From CALBZH01 sp964538515 (lineage in GTDB: Bacteria > Desulfobacterota > Syntrophobacteria > Syntrophobacterales > Syntrophobacteraceae): a stretch of DNA of 64,000 nucleotides. The stretch spans positions 1 through 64,000 of the forward strand of contig CAZIEW010000026.1 in the NCBI GenBank assembly GCA_964538515.1, written 5' to 3'. Position numbers and translations under genes: made by a program. The notes beneath the pieces were generated by a model, which searched no databases, was not told the DNA's origin, and saw nothing but the letters and a program-made list of their open reading frames with translations. This document shows, piece after piece, positions 29,329-37,773 of the stretch. Within the stretch, counting starts at the first letter, position 1, and every line of letters starts with the position of its first letter.

Positions 29329-29844
29329 TTGAGCACCGCCACTGGCTCGAAAGCATCCCTATGGCCCCGGGCCGCCTGGCAAAGCGGACTCATTCTGGTT
29401 TCAGCGGTTCTGATCGCACTCGTCACGAACCATGTGAGACCCACAGGACTTCCGCTCATCGGGAAATGGGCCCCCGCCGAGCAGGTCAAATCCAGCGGCC
29501 TCTCAGACACAACGATCATCCCCCTCGAGGAGGCCCAGATCCTCTACTTTGCTCGGCAGGCGGTCTTTATCGACGCCCGCTCCGAAGCCCTCTACACGGA
29601 AGGCCACATCGAAGGCGCTCTGAGCTTGCCCTGGGATGAATTCGATCAACGCGCCGACGCGGTCCTGCAATCGGTACCCAAAGACGCAACGCTGATCACC
29701 TACTGCGACGGTGAAGGCTGCAGCCTGAGCAAGGAGCTTGCCATCGCCCTCATGGCAGGGGGATACCAAAACGTTCACATCCTGGTCAACGGTTGGACGC
29801 TCTGGCTTGAAGCGAGACTTCCGACGGGCGGATCCGGAGGATAG
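29329..29844 (+). CDS. Membrane-anchored rhodanese-domain protein
   Basis: The 171-residue protein has one N-terminal membrane helix (SGLILVSAVLIALVTNHV) and a rhodanese fold (VFIDARSEALYTEGHIEGAL). The active-site loop is in TYCDGEGCSLSKELA; the loop has two cysteines rather than the classical CxxxxR form. The start is TTG at 29329, set by AAAGGAG. The rhodanese domain would probably face the periplasm. It follows ahbD by 28 bp, so it probably belongs to the same unit. A sulfur-handling or redox role is plausible, but its link with heme synthesis is unknown. Confidence 0.82.
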   Translation: MSTATGSKASLWPRAAWQSGLILVSAVLIALVTNHVRPTGLPLIGKWAPAEQVKSSGLSDTTIIPLEEAQILYFARQAVFIDARSEALYTEGHIEGALSLPWDEFDQRADAVLQSVPKDATLITYCDGEGCSLSKELAIALMAGGYQNVHILVNGWTLWLEARLPTGGSGG

Positions 29845-29935
29845 TCTCGGATCCAATCGTTGCGGCTCTTTTGTCCCGATCGGGACGATCGGCCGTGTTT
29901 GGTGCCTCCTTCTCTCAAGGTCCCGGCTCCCGGCA

Positions 29936-31294
29936 ATGAGCAACGAAAACCCTGAAAACAAATCACGAGCAACGGTCCTTGTCGTCGACGACAACCCGGA
30001 CAATCTGAGTCTTCTGACGAGTCTGTTGCGGGGGCAAGGCTATGATGTGCGTCCGGCGATCAGCGGCGCTCTCGCTTTGAAGACGGTGCAATTGGACCTG
30101 CCGGACTTGATCCTGCTCGATGTGAAAATGCCCGAAATGGACGGCTATGAGGTGTGCAGGCGCTTGAAGGCTGATGAACGCTGCAGGGATATCCCGGTGG
30201 TCTTTATCACGGCCATGGGGGATCCCGAGAGCAAGCTCAAAGCCTTCAACTTGGGAGCGGTAGACTACGTCACCAAGCCGTTTCAGTTTGAGGAGATCCT
30301 GGCCCGCGTGGGCGTTCACATCAAGCTCAAGCGAGCGCAAGACCAACTGGAGGACACAAATCGTCAGTTGCGCGAATCCAGGGAGGAGCTCGAGCGCAGG
30401 GTCGAGGCACGAACCGCCGAGCTCACTGGCGTAAACGAGCGACTCAAGGCGGAAATGGTCGCACGCCAACACCAGGAAGAGGAAGCTCGGAAACACCAGG
30501 AGAGCCTCTTTCATGCCGCAAAAATGGTTTCTCTAGGAACGCTCGTTTCGGGAGTGGCCCACGAAATCAATAACCCCAGCACGTTCATCATGACCAATGC
30601 CCCCATTCTGCAGAAGGCATGGAACAGCATCCAGACAAGGCTGGATGCCTACTGTGAGAGGGAAGGTGACTTCCCCATCGGCAGCCTTTCCTACTTGGAG
30701 ATGCGCGATACCATCCCTGTTCTCCTTTCGGGCATTCTAGAGGGCGCACAGCGCATCAAGAGAATTGTAGCGGAGTTGACGGATTTTGCCCGTCAGAAGC
30801 CCGCAGAGCTCACGGAAAGGGTTGACCTCAATGGCGTTGTGAGGAGTGCGTTGACACTCCTTGCGAACATGATCAAGACGAAGACCGATCGGTTCTCGGT
30901 CGACTATGGGAAGGATCTGCCCTCCTTCCGGGGAAGCTCCCAGCGGATCGAGCAGGTGGTCATCAACCTCGTTGTCAACGCCTGCCAGGCCCTGAGGAGC
31001 AGAAATGAAGGCATCCGCGTTTCAACCTCCGTGGACCGCCCATCCGGCTGCATTCGACTGGAAGTCGTGGATGAAGGCGTCGGGATCCGAGAAGAAGATC
31101 TGCCGCACATCTGCGATCCCTTCTTTTCCACCAAACGAGAGCTGAACGGTACCGGCCTTGGACTCTCCATCACGGCGAGGATCCTTGATGATCACGGCGG
31201 GACCCTCACGTTTCATTCCACCCGTGGCGAGGGAACCCGGGTCACGGTCACGCTGCCGATCGGACACGACCGCCCCCCTGGTTCCGACGTCTGA
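29936..31294 (+). CDS. Receiver-histidine kinase (N-terminal REC, C-terminal kinase)
   Basis: The 452-residue protein has an N-terminal receiver domain (VLVVDDNPDNLSLL, phosphoacceptor Asp in LILLDVKMPEMDG, TKPF), then a coiled coil of about 90 residues. The HisKA domain has GVAHEINNPSTFIM and the HATPase has NLVVNACQAL, DEGVGI and GTGLGLSI. There is no membrane segment, so it is probably a cytoplasmic intermediate of a phosphorelay. It is 11 bp upstream of an NtrC-type regulator, which is probably its target. Its receiver closely resembles that of the hybrid kinase at 35076, suggesting a duplicated module. Confidence 0.92.
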   Translation: MSNENPENKSRATVLVVDDNPDNLSLLTSLLRGQGYDVRPAISGALALKTVQLDLPDLILLDVKMPEMDGYEVCRRLKADERCRDIPVVFITAMGDPESKLKAFNLGAVDYVTKPFQFEEILARVGVHIKLKRAQDQLEDTNRQLRESREELERRVEARTAELTGVNERLKAEMVARQHQEEEARKHQESLFHAAKMVSLGTLVSGVAHEINNPSTFIMTNAPILQKAWNSIQTRLDAYCEREGDFPIGSLSYLEMRDTIPVLLSGILEGAQRIKRIVAELTDFARQKPAELTERVDLNGVVRSALTLLANMIKTKTDRFSVDYGKDLPSFRGSSQRIEQVVINLVVNACQALRSRNEGIRVSTSVDRPSGCIRLEVVDEGVGIREEDLPHICDPFFSTKRELNGTGLGLSITARILDDHGGTLTFHSTRGEGTRVTVTLPIGHDRPPGSDV

Positions 31295-31305
31295 CCGGAG
31301 ACGTG

Positions 31306-32727
31306 ATGAGCAAGAGCATCTTCCCGACTTTGCCGGTATTGATCGTGGACGACGAGCCTCAGATCCTTTCCGGCTTTGCCACGCTGCTCCGTCTTTCGGG
31401 TATCAGCAACATCCTCACCTGTCAGGATGCCCGGAAAGTCTTACCACTGTTATCCGGTCAGGAGATGGAAGCCGTGCTGCTGGATCTGCGGATGCCGCAC
31501 GTGACCGGGGAGGATCTCCTGGCTTCCATTGTCAGTGGACATCCGGGCATCCCGGTGGTCATGATCACGGCTATCGACGAGGTTGAAACGGCGGTCAGGT
31601 GTATGAAGCTGGGAGCGTTCGACTACTTGACAAAGCCCGTCGAGGAAGCGCGGCTCGTGACAACGGTCCGGCGGGCTGTGGCGTTCCGTGACTTGCACCG
31701 TGAAATCCACGCTCTTAGGCAGCATCTCCTTACGGACAGGCTGGAGCATCCCGAAGCCTTCTCGGAGCTGATCACGCAGAACAAGCGCATGATCTCCATC
31801 ATGCACTATATGGAATCCATTGCAGCCACCTCACAACCCGTGCTGATCGAAGGAGAAACCGGGACCGGCAAGGAGATCATCGCCAGGGCCATCCATACGC
31901 TGAGCGGGCTGAAGGGCCCTTTCGTTCGAGTCAATGTGGCCGGGCTGGATGACACCATATTTGCCGACACGCTCTTCGGGCACGCGAAAGGCGCCTTCAC
32001 AGGAGCGGACACCGCTCGTCCCGGCCTTGTGGAGCGCGCAGCAGGGGGGACCCTCTTCCTTGACGAAATCGGGGATTTGAGCACACCCTCCCAATTGAAG
32101 CTCCTTGGCCTGCTGCAGGAGCGCGAGTATCTCCCGCTCGGTCGCGATGAGCCCAAATACGCGGACGCTCGGGTGATCGTTGCCACCAATCGCGACCTTC
32201 GGGAACTTCAAGCCAAAGGATTGTTCCGCAAGGATCTGTTCTACCGGCTTCAGACCCATCACATCGTGGTGCCTCCCCTGCGCGAGCGACGAGACGATCT
32301 TCCGATCCTCGTGAGTCACTTCATCGAGGAAGCATCCTTGGCCGTGGGCAAGAAGAAGCCCACGGCCCCCAGGGAGCTCATGGACCTCCTCGGAGCCTAT
32401 CATTTTCCCGGTAATGTAAGGGAGCTCAGATCCATGATCTTCGATGCCATCAGTCAGCACAAATCCCGCATCCTTTCCATGCAAGCGTTCAAAGCCAGAA
32501 TTGCGTCACAAAGCCTTGCCGGCTCCTGGGCTCGTGACGCAGCCGAGCGAGAGGAATCCTCCATGTATGCGGCGCTCTCAAAGCTTCCTACCTTGAAGGA
32601 TGCCGCTGACTTGCTCATTGCTGAAGCCCTTCAACGGTCAAAAGGCAACATTTCCGCGGCAGCTGGTGCTCTTGGGATCTCTCATCAAGCGCTCAGCAAG
32701 CGACTCAAGAGAAAATCGGACGTGTGA
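31306..32727 (+). CDS. NtrC-family sigma-54-dependent response regulator
   Basis: The 473-residue activator has a receiver (LLDLRMPHVTGEDLL, TKPVEE) and an AAA+ domain with Walker A GETGTGKE (about 183) and the sigma-54 contact loop GAFTGA (about 229). The C-terminal Fis-type helix-turn-helix reads NISAAAGALGISHQALSKRL. The ATG at 31306 follows GGAG. It should activate sigma-54 promoters when phosphorylated, probably by the kinase just upstream. A near-perfect -24/-12 promoter lies 232 bp past its stop, so the next sensory operon is a likely target. Confidence 0.95.
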   Translation: MSKSIFPTLPVLIVDDEPQILSGFATLLRLSGISNILTCQDARKVLPLLSGQEMEAVLLDLRMPHVTGEDLLASIVSGHPGIPVVMITAIDEVETAVRCMKLGAFDYLTKPVEEARLVTTVRRAVAFRDLHREIHALRQHLLTDRLEHPEAFSELITQNKRMISIMHYMESIAATSQPVLIEGETGTGKEIIARAIHTLSGLKGPFVRVNVAGLDDTIFADTLFGHAKGAFTGADTARPGLVERAAGGTLFLDEIGDLSTPSQLKLLGLLQEREYLPLGRDEPKYADARVIVATNRDLRELQAKGLFRKDLFYRLQTHHIVVPPLRERRDDLPILVSHFIEEASLAVGKKKPTAPRELMDLLGAYHFPGNVRELRSMIFDAISQHKSRILSMQAFKARIASQSLAGSWARDAAEREESSMYAALSKLPTLKDAADLLIAEALQRSKGNISAAAGALGISHQALSKRLKRKSDV

Positions 32728-32958
32728 TCGCGTCGCGTGCGGTCCTTCAACCCGAGGCCATTCCCGATCCCTTGAACCCTTGCAACCGCCGTCTTTCCCG
32801 CAACCTCCTGTCATTTATCGAACTATTTGATATTACAAGATCTCTAAGCAGAGCCCTCCTCTATTTCGCAACCTTCATTGCAGCCTTTCCATTGATCCGA
32901 CCTCATCAGGAGCAGAGGCGTTTATAGTGATGCTGGTGCGTTAGGCTCAGACAAGCTT

Positions 32959-32975
32959 TTGGCAAGGCATTTGCT
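32959..32975 (+). promoter_or_regulatory. Sigma-54 (-24/-12) promoter
   Basis: TTGGCAAGGCATTTGCT fits the RpoN consensus, with GG (32961-32962) and GC (32973-32974) separated by exactly ten bases. Transcription would begin near 32985, about 80 bp before the PhnD-like gene. The remaining 32728-33064 gap is AT-rich in part and holds three GCAACC repeats (32782, 32800, 32868), possible but unproven activator sites. Confidence 0.75.
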
Positions 32976-33064
32976 TAACGTGAGTGGCCGAGGCGATCCC
33001 CAGCCAGAGACGTGGGCTGATGGGAAGAGAAGTTGGTTGAGTGGATGAGAAAAAGGAGTCTCTC

Positions 33065-33952
33065 ATGTTTGGAAAGAAGACCGTTACGGGAACCTTGTTT
33101 GCCGCCTGCTGCCTGTTCGCGGCTGGTGCGCTCGCTCAAGACTACAAAATCGGAGTCCTGGCAAATCGCGACGCAGGGACCGCCGTCAAAGAGTGGAAGG
33201 CCACCGCGGATTACCTGACCTCCAAAGTCGGGAAGTCGTTCGTGATCGTGCCGTTGGACTTTGACCAGCTGCCGGAATGGACCAAGGAAAAGAAGGTCGA
33301 TTTCGTTCTGACCAATTCGGCGTTCTATGCGGAGCTAAACAGGCTGTACCAGGTCGAGGCCATCGCAACGCTGGCGAAGAGCTATAAAGATCAAACGATG
33401 GATCAGTTCGGCGGGGTTGTCCTGGTCAAACAGGATAGCCCGATCAAGAGCTTGAAGGATTTCAAGGGAAAGGACTTCATGTGCGTGAAACGCTCGTCCT
33501 TTGGCGGCTGGCTGATGGCTCACCGGCTCTTCCTCGAAAGCAATATCGATCCGGACAAAGACTTCAAGTCCCTGCGCATGGGCAAGACGCACGACAATGT
33601 GGTCTATGCGGTGCTGAACGGCGCAGTGGACGGAGGCACGGTGCGCACGGGCATCCTTGAGAAAATGGCCGAAGAGGGAAAGATCAAGAAAGAAGACTTC
33701 AGAATCATCGCGCAGGTCCATGACTCGTTTCCCTTGGTCCATTCGACGCAGCTGTATCCCGAGTGGCCGCTTGCAGCATGCTCTACCGTCCCGGAACCGG
33801 TGAAAAACCAGGTTGTCCAATTGCTTCTCGGCTTGACCGGATCGGAAGCGCCACTCAAAGACGCAAAAATCGCCGGATGGAAGAGGGTCATGGATTACAC
33901 GCCAGTGACCGAATGCCTCCGGATCACGCATACCGAGGGCTTTAGCGACTGA
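33065..33952 (+). CDS. Orphan PhnD-like periplasmic substrate-binding protein
   Basis: The 295-residue exported protein has a signal peptide (GTLFAACCLFAAGALAQ) and the fold of phosphate/phosphonate-binding proteins (YKIGVLANRDAGTAVKEW, VDFVLTNSAFYAEL, FKGKDFMCVKRSSFGGW). No ABC permease or ATPase is nearby. Instead it is flanked by kinases and a regulator, so I infer that it serves as a sensor input rather than a transporter part. Its ligand cannot be read from sequence. The ATG follows AAAAAGGAG, and a sigma-54 promoter lies about 90 bp upstream. Confidence 0.88.
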   Translation: MFGKKTVTGTLFAACCLFAAGALAQDYKIGVLANRDAGTAVKEWKATADYLTSKVGKSFVIVPLDFDQLPEWTKEKKVDFVLTNSAFYAELNRLYQVEAIATLAKSYKDQTMDQFGGVVLVKQDSPIKSLKDFKGKDFMCVKRSSFGGWLMAHRLFLESNIDPDKDFKSLRMGKTHDNVVYAVLNGAVDGGTVRTGILEKMAEEGKIKKEDFRIIAQVHDSFPLVHSTQLYPEWPLAACSTVPEPVKNQVVQLLLGLTGSEAPLKDAKIAGWKRVMDYTPVTECLRITHTEGFSD

Positions 33953-34009
33953 GCCCGCTTGCAGTCGTTCTCCGGACACCACGGCCGGGACCTCTTCAGG
34001 AGAAGTGAG

Positions 34010-34310
34010 ATGGCTCTGAAAGGCAATTTGCGCTCGGTTCTTAAAACCGGTTATACGCTTCAGCCGCTGGCCCAAGGAATTGCCGAATCCGGAGGACTCA
34101 TTGCTGAAATAGCGGGGCAAGCCGAAAGCAGTCTCAAGGAATCACACAGATCAACAGCGGCCTTGCTGAGATAGACCAGGTGAACCCAGAAGTCAGCGGC
34201 CAAGGCGGAAGAAACCGCTTCCGCTGCCGAGGATATGCGCTCTCAGGCGGAGCAGACGAGGATTTCCATCACCAGTCTCCTGACCCTTCTGGAGGGAAGC
34301 CGGAACCTCC
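34010..34310 (+). pseudogene. Remnant of a methyl-accepting chemotaxis protein
   Basis: An ATG at 34010 with a good ribosome site (CAGGAG) opens a 54-codon frame that ends in TAG at 34172-34174. Correcting two single-base indels gives chemotaxis-receptor C-terminal sequence: LIAEIAGQAESS, then QGITQINSGLAEIDQV (from 34135), then AAKAEETASAAEDMRSQAEQ (from about 34194). The breaks are near 34130-34134 and 34181-34184. Only the last part of the signalling domain remains. It shows that a receptor gene once stood between the PhnD-like and PAS genes, or was deleted into this short fragment. Confidence 0.8.
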
Positions 34311-34417
34311 GGTGGCCGCTTGACCTCACCTGCACTCCTATCGAGCACTGGGCCCCTTGTGCCGGGCGGGCTTCGTCTCACGGTCTTCACCAGGCAACAG
34401 GATGGCAAAGGATGATC

Positions 34418-35017
34418 ATGCCAGGTTTGACCGAAGACAACGATTGGCTGAGCACGATCTTCAACGCGATGCCGCTGCCGGTATTCATCGTCGATCATGA
34501 TGTGAAGATCATTGCCTACAACTGCACTGCAGGCGCGATGCTCGCCGCGGACCCTAAGGTGATTCTGCGCCATCGAGCCGGGGAGATCCTGCATTGCGTC
34601 CACTCGAAGGAGGTGTCCGAGGGGTGTGGAAAAGCGTCCGCATGCGGGGACTGCATTGTGAGGAGCTCGGTCTCCGCTGCCTTCAAAGACCGGAAGATCG
34701 TCCAACAAAAAGTCAGAATGGAGCTGGTGGAAAAAGGAAAGGAGAACAAGGAGATCTTCATGCTCGTGACAACGTCCCCCTTTGAGTATCTGGGAAATGG
34801 GCACGTCCTGCTCATTTTGCAGGATGTGAGCGAGCTGATGGAGCTGAAGCGCATTGTCCCCATCTGCGCCAACTGCAAAAAGATCCGAAATGACGACCAG
34901 TACTGGCACAGTGTGGAGGAGTACTTCAAGAAGCACATGGACCTGGATTTCTCACATGGGCTTTGCCCTGAATGCATGCAGAAGCTTTACCCCGAATTCT
35001 GTCCCAAAACCCGCTGA
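34418..35017 (+). CDS. PAS-domain protein with C-terminal CxxC...CPEC module
   Basis: The 199-residue cytoplasmic protein has a PAS domain (about 10-140: FNAMPLPVFIVDHDVKIIAY) containing an inserted cysteine-rich loop (CGKASACGDCIVRSS). The C-terminal motif PICANCKKIRNDDQYW...SHGLCPEC, with four cysteines, is typical of delta-proteobacterial sensor proteins and may bind zinc. It has no kinase domain, so it probably passes a signal by interaction. I prefer the ATG at 34418 (AAAGGAT spacing); an ATG at 34412 is also possible. Confidence 0.82.
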   Translation: MPGLTEDNDWLSTIFNAMPLPVFIVDHDVKIIAYNCTAGAMLAADPKVILRHRAGEILHCVHSKEVSEGCGKASACGDCIVRSSVSAAFKDRKIVQQKVRMELVEKGKENKEIFMLVTTSPFEYLGNGHVLLILQDVSELMELKRIVPICANCKKIRNDDQYWHSVEEYFKKHMDLDFSHGLCPECMQKLYPEFCPKTR

Positions 35018-35075
35018 ATCCACCAAGACGTGTCTGCTCGTCGTTCAAGCAAAGCGGTAGAGAAGGATTCTGGAC

Positions 35076-37703
35076 GTGAACACCTCACGCACCGACAGCA
35101 AACCGATTAAGACGATCCTCATCGTCGACGACAATCCCGCCAACCTGCAATTGCTGACACGATTGTTGAAGGAGCAGGACTACGATGTTCGTCCCGCCAT
35201 CACCGGCCTCTTGGCGCTGACAACACTGAAGACAGCGCTTCCCGACCTGATCTTGCTCGACGTGATGATGCCGGAAATGGATGGCTATGAGGTTTGCAGG
35301 CAGTTGAAAGCCGAAGAACGGACCAGGGAGATCCCCGTCATCTTCATCAGCGGTCTGGACCAGCCCCTTGACAAGGTGCGCGCCTTCGAGGCGGGAGGGG
35401 TGGATTACGTCACCAAGCCCTTTCAATGCGAGGAAGTCCTGGCTCGAGTCAAAACCCACCTTGATTTACGAACCACACAGCAGCACTTGACGGAGGTGAA
35501 CAAACAGCTGCAACGGTCCCACGAGGAGCTGGAACGGAGCGTTCAAGAGCGGACAGCTCAATTATTGGCTGTGAACGAACGGTTGAAGGTCGAGATCACG
35601 GAGCGCTTGCAAGCTGAAGGAGAGCTCAAGCAGAGCGAAGAACGGTATCGACTTCTCTTTGAAAATGCCCCTATTGGTCATCTGATCTTGGATGCATCGG
35701 GTCGCATCACCGATGTGAATCGAGGTTGGCTAACCATTTTGGGCTACTCGAAGGAGGAGGTTCTGAACCGATGGTGCTGGGAATTTGCTGCCCCGAAGGA
35801 TCTCCACCAGTTCAAGGAGTCTTTCACGACGTTCCTCAACAAAGGGGTCGTTTCGGAGCTCATTGTCCAGATGGTGCGAAAGGACGGAGCCACTGTAGAC
35901 ACGGAGATTGACGGAATCGTCACCTCAAACGACGGACAGGACGAGCTCGTGCGTGCGCACTGGACGGTGCGCGACATTACCGAACTGAGGCAAGCGGACG
36001 CGGCAATGCAGGCGATCGTAGAAAGTGCGGTTGGAGCCGTAAGCCACGACTATTTCGACGAAATCGTCGGCAAGCTATGCGGGTGGCTCAACTGCGACTA
36101 CGCGGCGGTTAGCCGAGTACAAGATGGCCTGACAGCCCGAGCCCTCTCCATGCAACTGGATGGGATGTTTTCCCATGACGTGTCCTATTCATTGACCGGC
36201 ACACCCTGCAAGAAGGTCCTGGAAGACGGTTTTTACTACTGCCCGGAAGGAGTAGCCCGCCTTTTTCCGGAGGATGAGGATCTCATCTGTTTGGGAGCCG
36301 AGGGCTATATCGGGACGGCGCTGAGGAACAAGGCAAACCAAGCGATCGGCGTGCTTTGCGCGCTGTCCCGTCAGAGACTGACTCTTCCTCGAAGAGCGCA
36401 GGAAGTCATGAGCATCATTGCGGCAAGGGCTTCAGCGGAGCTGGAGCGAATGACTGTCGAGGAAGACAAGAAGATGCTCGAAAGGCAGCTCCATCAGATT
36501 CAGAAGCTGGAGGCCATAGGCACATTGGCGGGTGGCATTGCCCATGACTTCAACAACATCCTGGCCCCTATTGTCGGGTATACTGAGCTGTCGATGCTGG
36601 ATGTTCCCGCAGAGAGTGCGCTCAAGAGGAATCTGGATCAGATTTTCAGGGCCGCTCACCGAGCGAAAGACCTGGTCATGCAAATCCTCAGCTTCAGCCG
36701 ACAAACCGAGCTTGAATCCAAACCGGTACGGGTAAGCCGGATCGTCAAGGAAACGGCGAAGTTCCTGAGAGCAACGCTTCCATCGACCATCGAGATCGGC
36801 TTGACGATCGCCCCCGACGCCATCCACGGCAGCATCCTGGGGGATCCGACTCAGCTCCATCAGGTCGTGATGAATTTGTGTGTCAATGCCGGCCATGCAA
36901 TGCTTGATGGTGGGGGACACTTGGAGATAGCCGTCTCCAACGTTAACGTTGACTCAGACTGTCGGCATCAAAACGCTGACGCACAACCGGGACGCTATCT
37001 GAAGCTGACCGTTGCGGACACCGGGCATGGCATGGATCAGGAAATCATGCAGCGCATTTTCGAGCCCTACTTCACCACGAAAGCTCCTGGAGTGGGCACG
37101 GGACTGGGGCTCTCCGTGGTCTATGGGATCGTGAAAGACTGGGGAGGATGGATCAACGTCACGAGTGAACGAGGTGAGGGATCGACCTTCGACATCTATC
37201 TTCCTCGGGTTGAATCTCAGGCTGCAACGGATGCAGAGCCTGGACCGGTGGGATTTTGCTGCTCGGGGCGTGTGCTTCTCGTCGACGATGAAGAGACCCT
37301 CATCCATTTGGGAAAGCAAATGCTGGAGAAATTCGGCTTCCAAGTTGTCGCGGCGTCCGGCAGCATGGAAGCTCTAGACGCCTTTCGCTTCGCTCCGGAG
37401 AGCTTCGACCTTGTGATAACCGACCGCACCATGCCCGAGATGACAGGCATCGAGCTCGCCCGGGAGATCAAGAAAACAAGGCCTGGGCTTCCGATCATTC
37501 TTTGCACTGGATTCAGTGAGTCGATCAACGCGGAAAAGGCGAGAGAGTGCGGCTTCAGTGGGTTCATCATGAAACCGGTGAGCATGGTGGAATTGGCAGG
37601 TGCCATCCGCGGCGCTCTCGATCCGGGGTTGGCAGCGCTGCCTGCCGAAGACCGAGCATCGCGAGGTCAAAGGCTATCGGAGAACGGAGCACAGATGAAC
37701 TGA
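35076..37703 (+). CDS. Hybrid histidine kinase: REC-PAS-GAF-HisKA-HATPase-REC
   Basis: The 875-residue soluble protein has an N-terminal receiver (LILLDVMMPEMDG), a coiled coil, a PAS domain (about 190-310) and a GAF domain (about 315-465). The kinase core has GTLAGGIAHDFNNILAP, NLCVNAGHAM, DTGHGM and GTGLGLSVVYGI, and a C-terminal receiver (LVITDRTMPEMTG) follows. The start is GTG at 35076 with AAGGA upstream. It belongs to the operon probably driven by the sigma-54 promoter. The PhnD-like and PAS proteins encoded before it are candidate inputs. Confidence 0.93.
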   Translation: MNTSRTDSKPIKTILIVDDNPANLQLLTRLLKEQDYDVRPAITGLLALTTLKTALPDLILLDVMMPEMDGYEVCRQLKAEERTREIPVIFISGLDQPLDKVRAFEAGGVDYVTKPFQCEEVLARVKTHLDLRTTQQHLTEVNKQLQRSHEELERSVQERTAQLLAVNERLKVEITERLQAEGELKQSEERYRLLFENAPIGHLILDASGRITDVNRGWLTILGYSKEEVLNRWCWEFAAPKDLHQFKESFTTFLNKGVVSELIVQMVRKDGATVDTEIDGIVTSNDGQDELVRAHWTVRDITELRQADAAMQAIVESAVGAVSHDYFDEIVGKLCGWLNCDYAAVSRVQDGLTARALSMQLDGMFSHDVSYSLTGTPCKKVLEDGFYYCPEGVARLFPEDEDLICLGAEGYIGTALRNKANQAIGVLCALSRQRLTLPRRAQEVMSIIAARASAELERMTVEEDKKMLERQLHQIQKLEAIGTLAGGIAHDFNNILAPIVGYTELSMLDVPAESALKRNLDQIFRAAHRAKDLVMQILSFSRQTELESKPVRVSRIVKETAKFLRATLPSTIEIGLTIAPDAIHGSILGDPTQLHQVVMNLCVNAGHAMLDGGGHLEIAVSNVNVDSDCRHQNADAQPGRYLKLTVADTGHGMDQEIMQRIFEPYFTTKAPGVGTGLGLSVVYGIVKDWGGWINVTSERGEGSTFDIYLPRVESQAATDAEPGPVGFCCSGRVLLVDDEETLIHLGKQMLEKFGFQVVAASGSMEALDAFRFAPESFDLVITDRTMPEMTGIELAREIKKTRPGLPIILCTGFSESINAEKARECGFSGFIMKPVSMVELAGAIRGALDPGLAALPAEDRASRGQRLSENGAQMN

Positions 37704-37773
37704 AGCGGCAGACGGACGCTTCCAGAAGGAGAAGCCAACGTCCCTCCAATGCGAAGATATGGGGTGAGCAACC

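Noticed and set aside
32782..32873. Three GCAACC repeats upstream of the sigma-54 promoter as activator sites
   Set aside because: They are short direct repeats with uneven spacing. NtrC-type sites are normally longer inverted repeats, so I mention them only as candidates.
34235..34417. Extending the PAS gene upstream to 34235
   Set aside because: The extra residues are the tail of the chemotaxis-receptor remnant (RSQAEQTRISITSLL), not part of the PAS protein.
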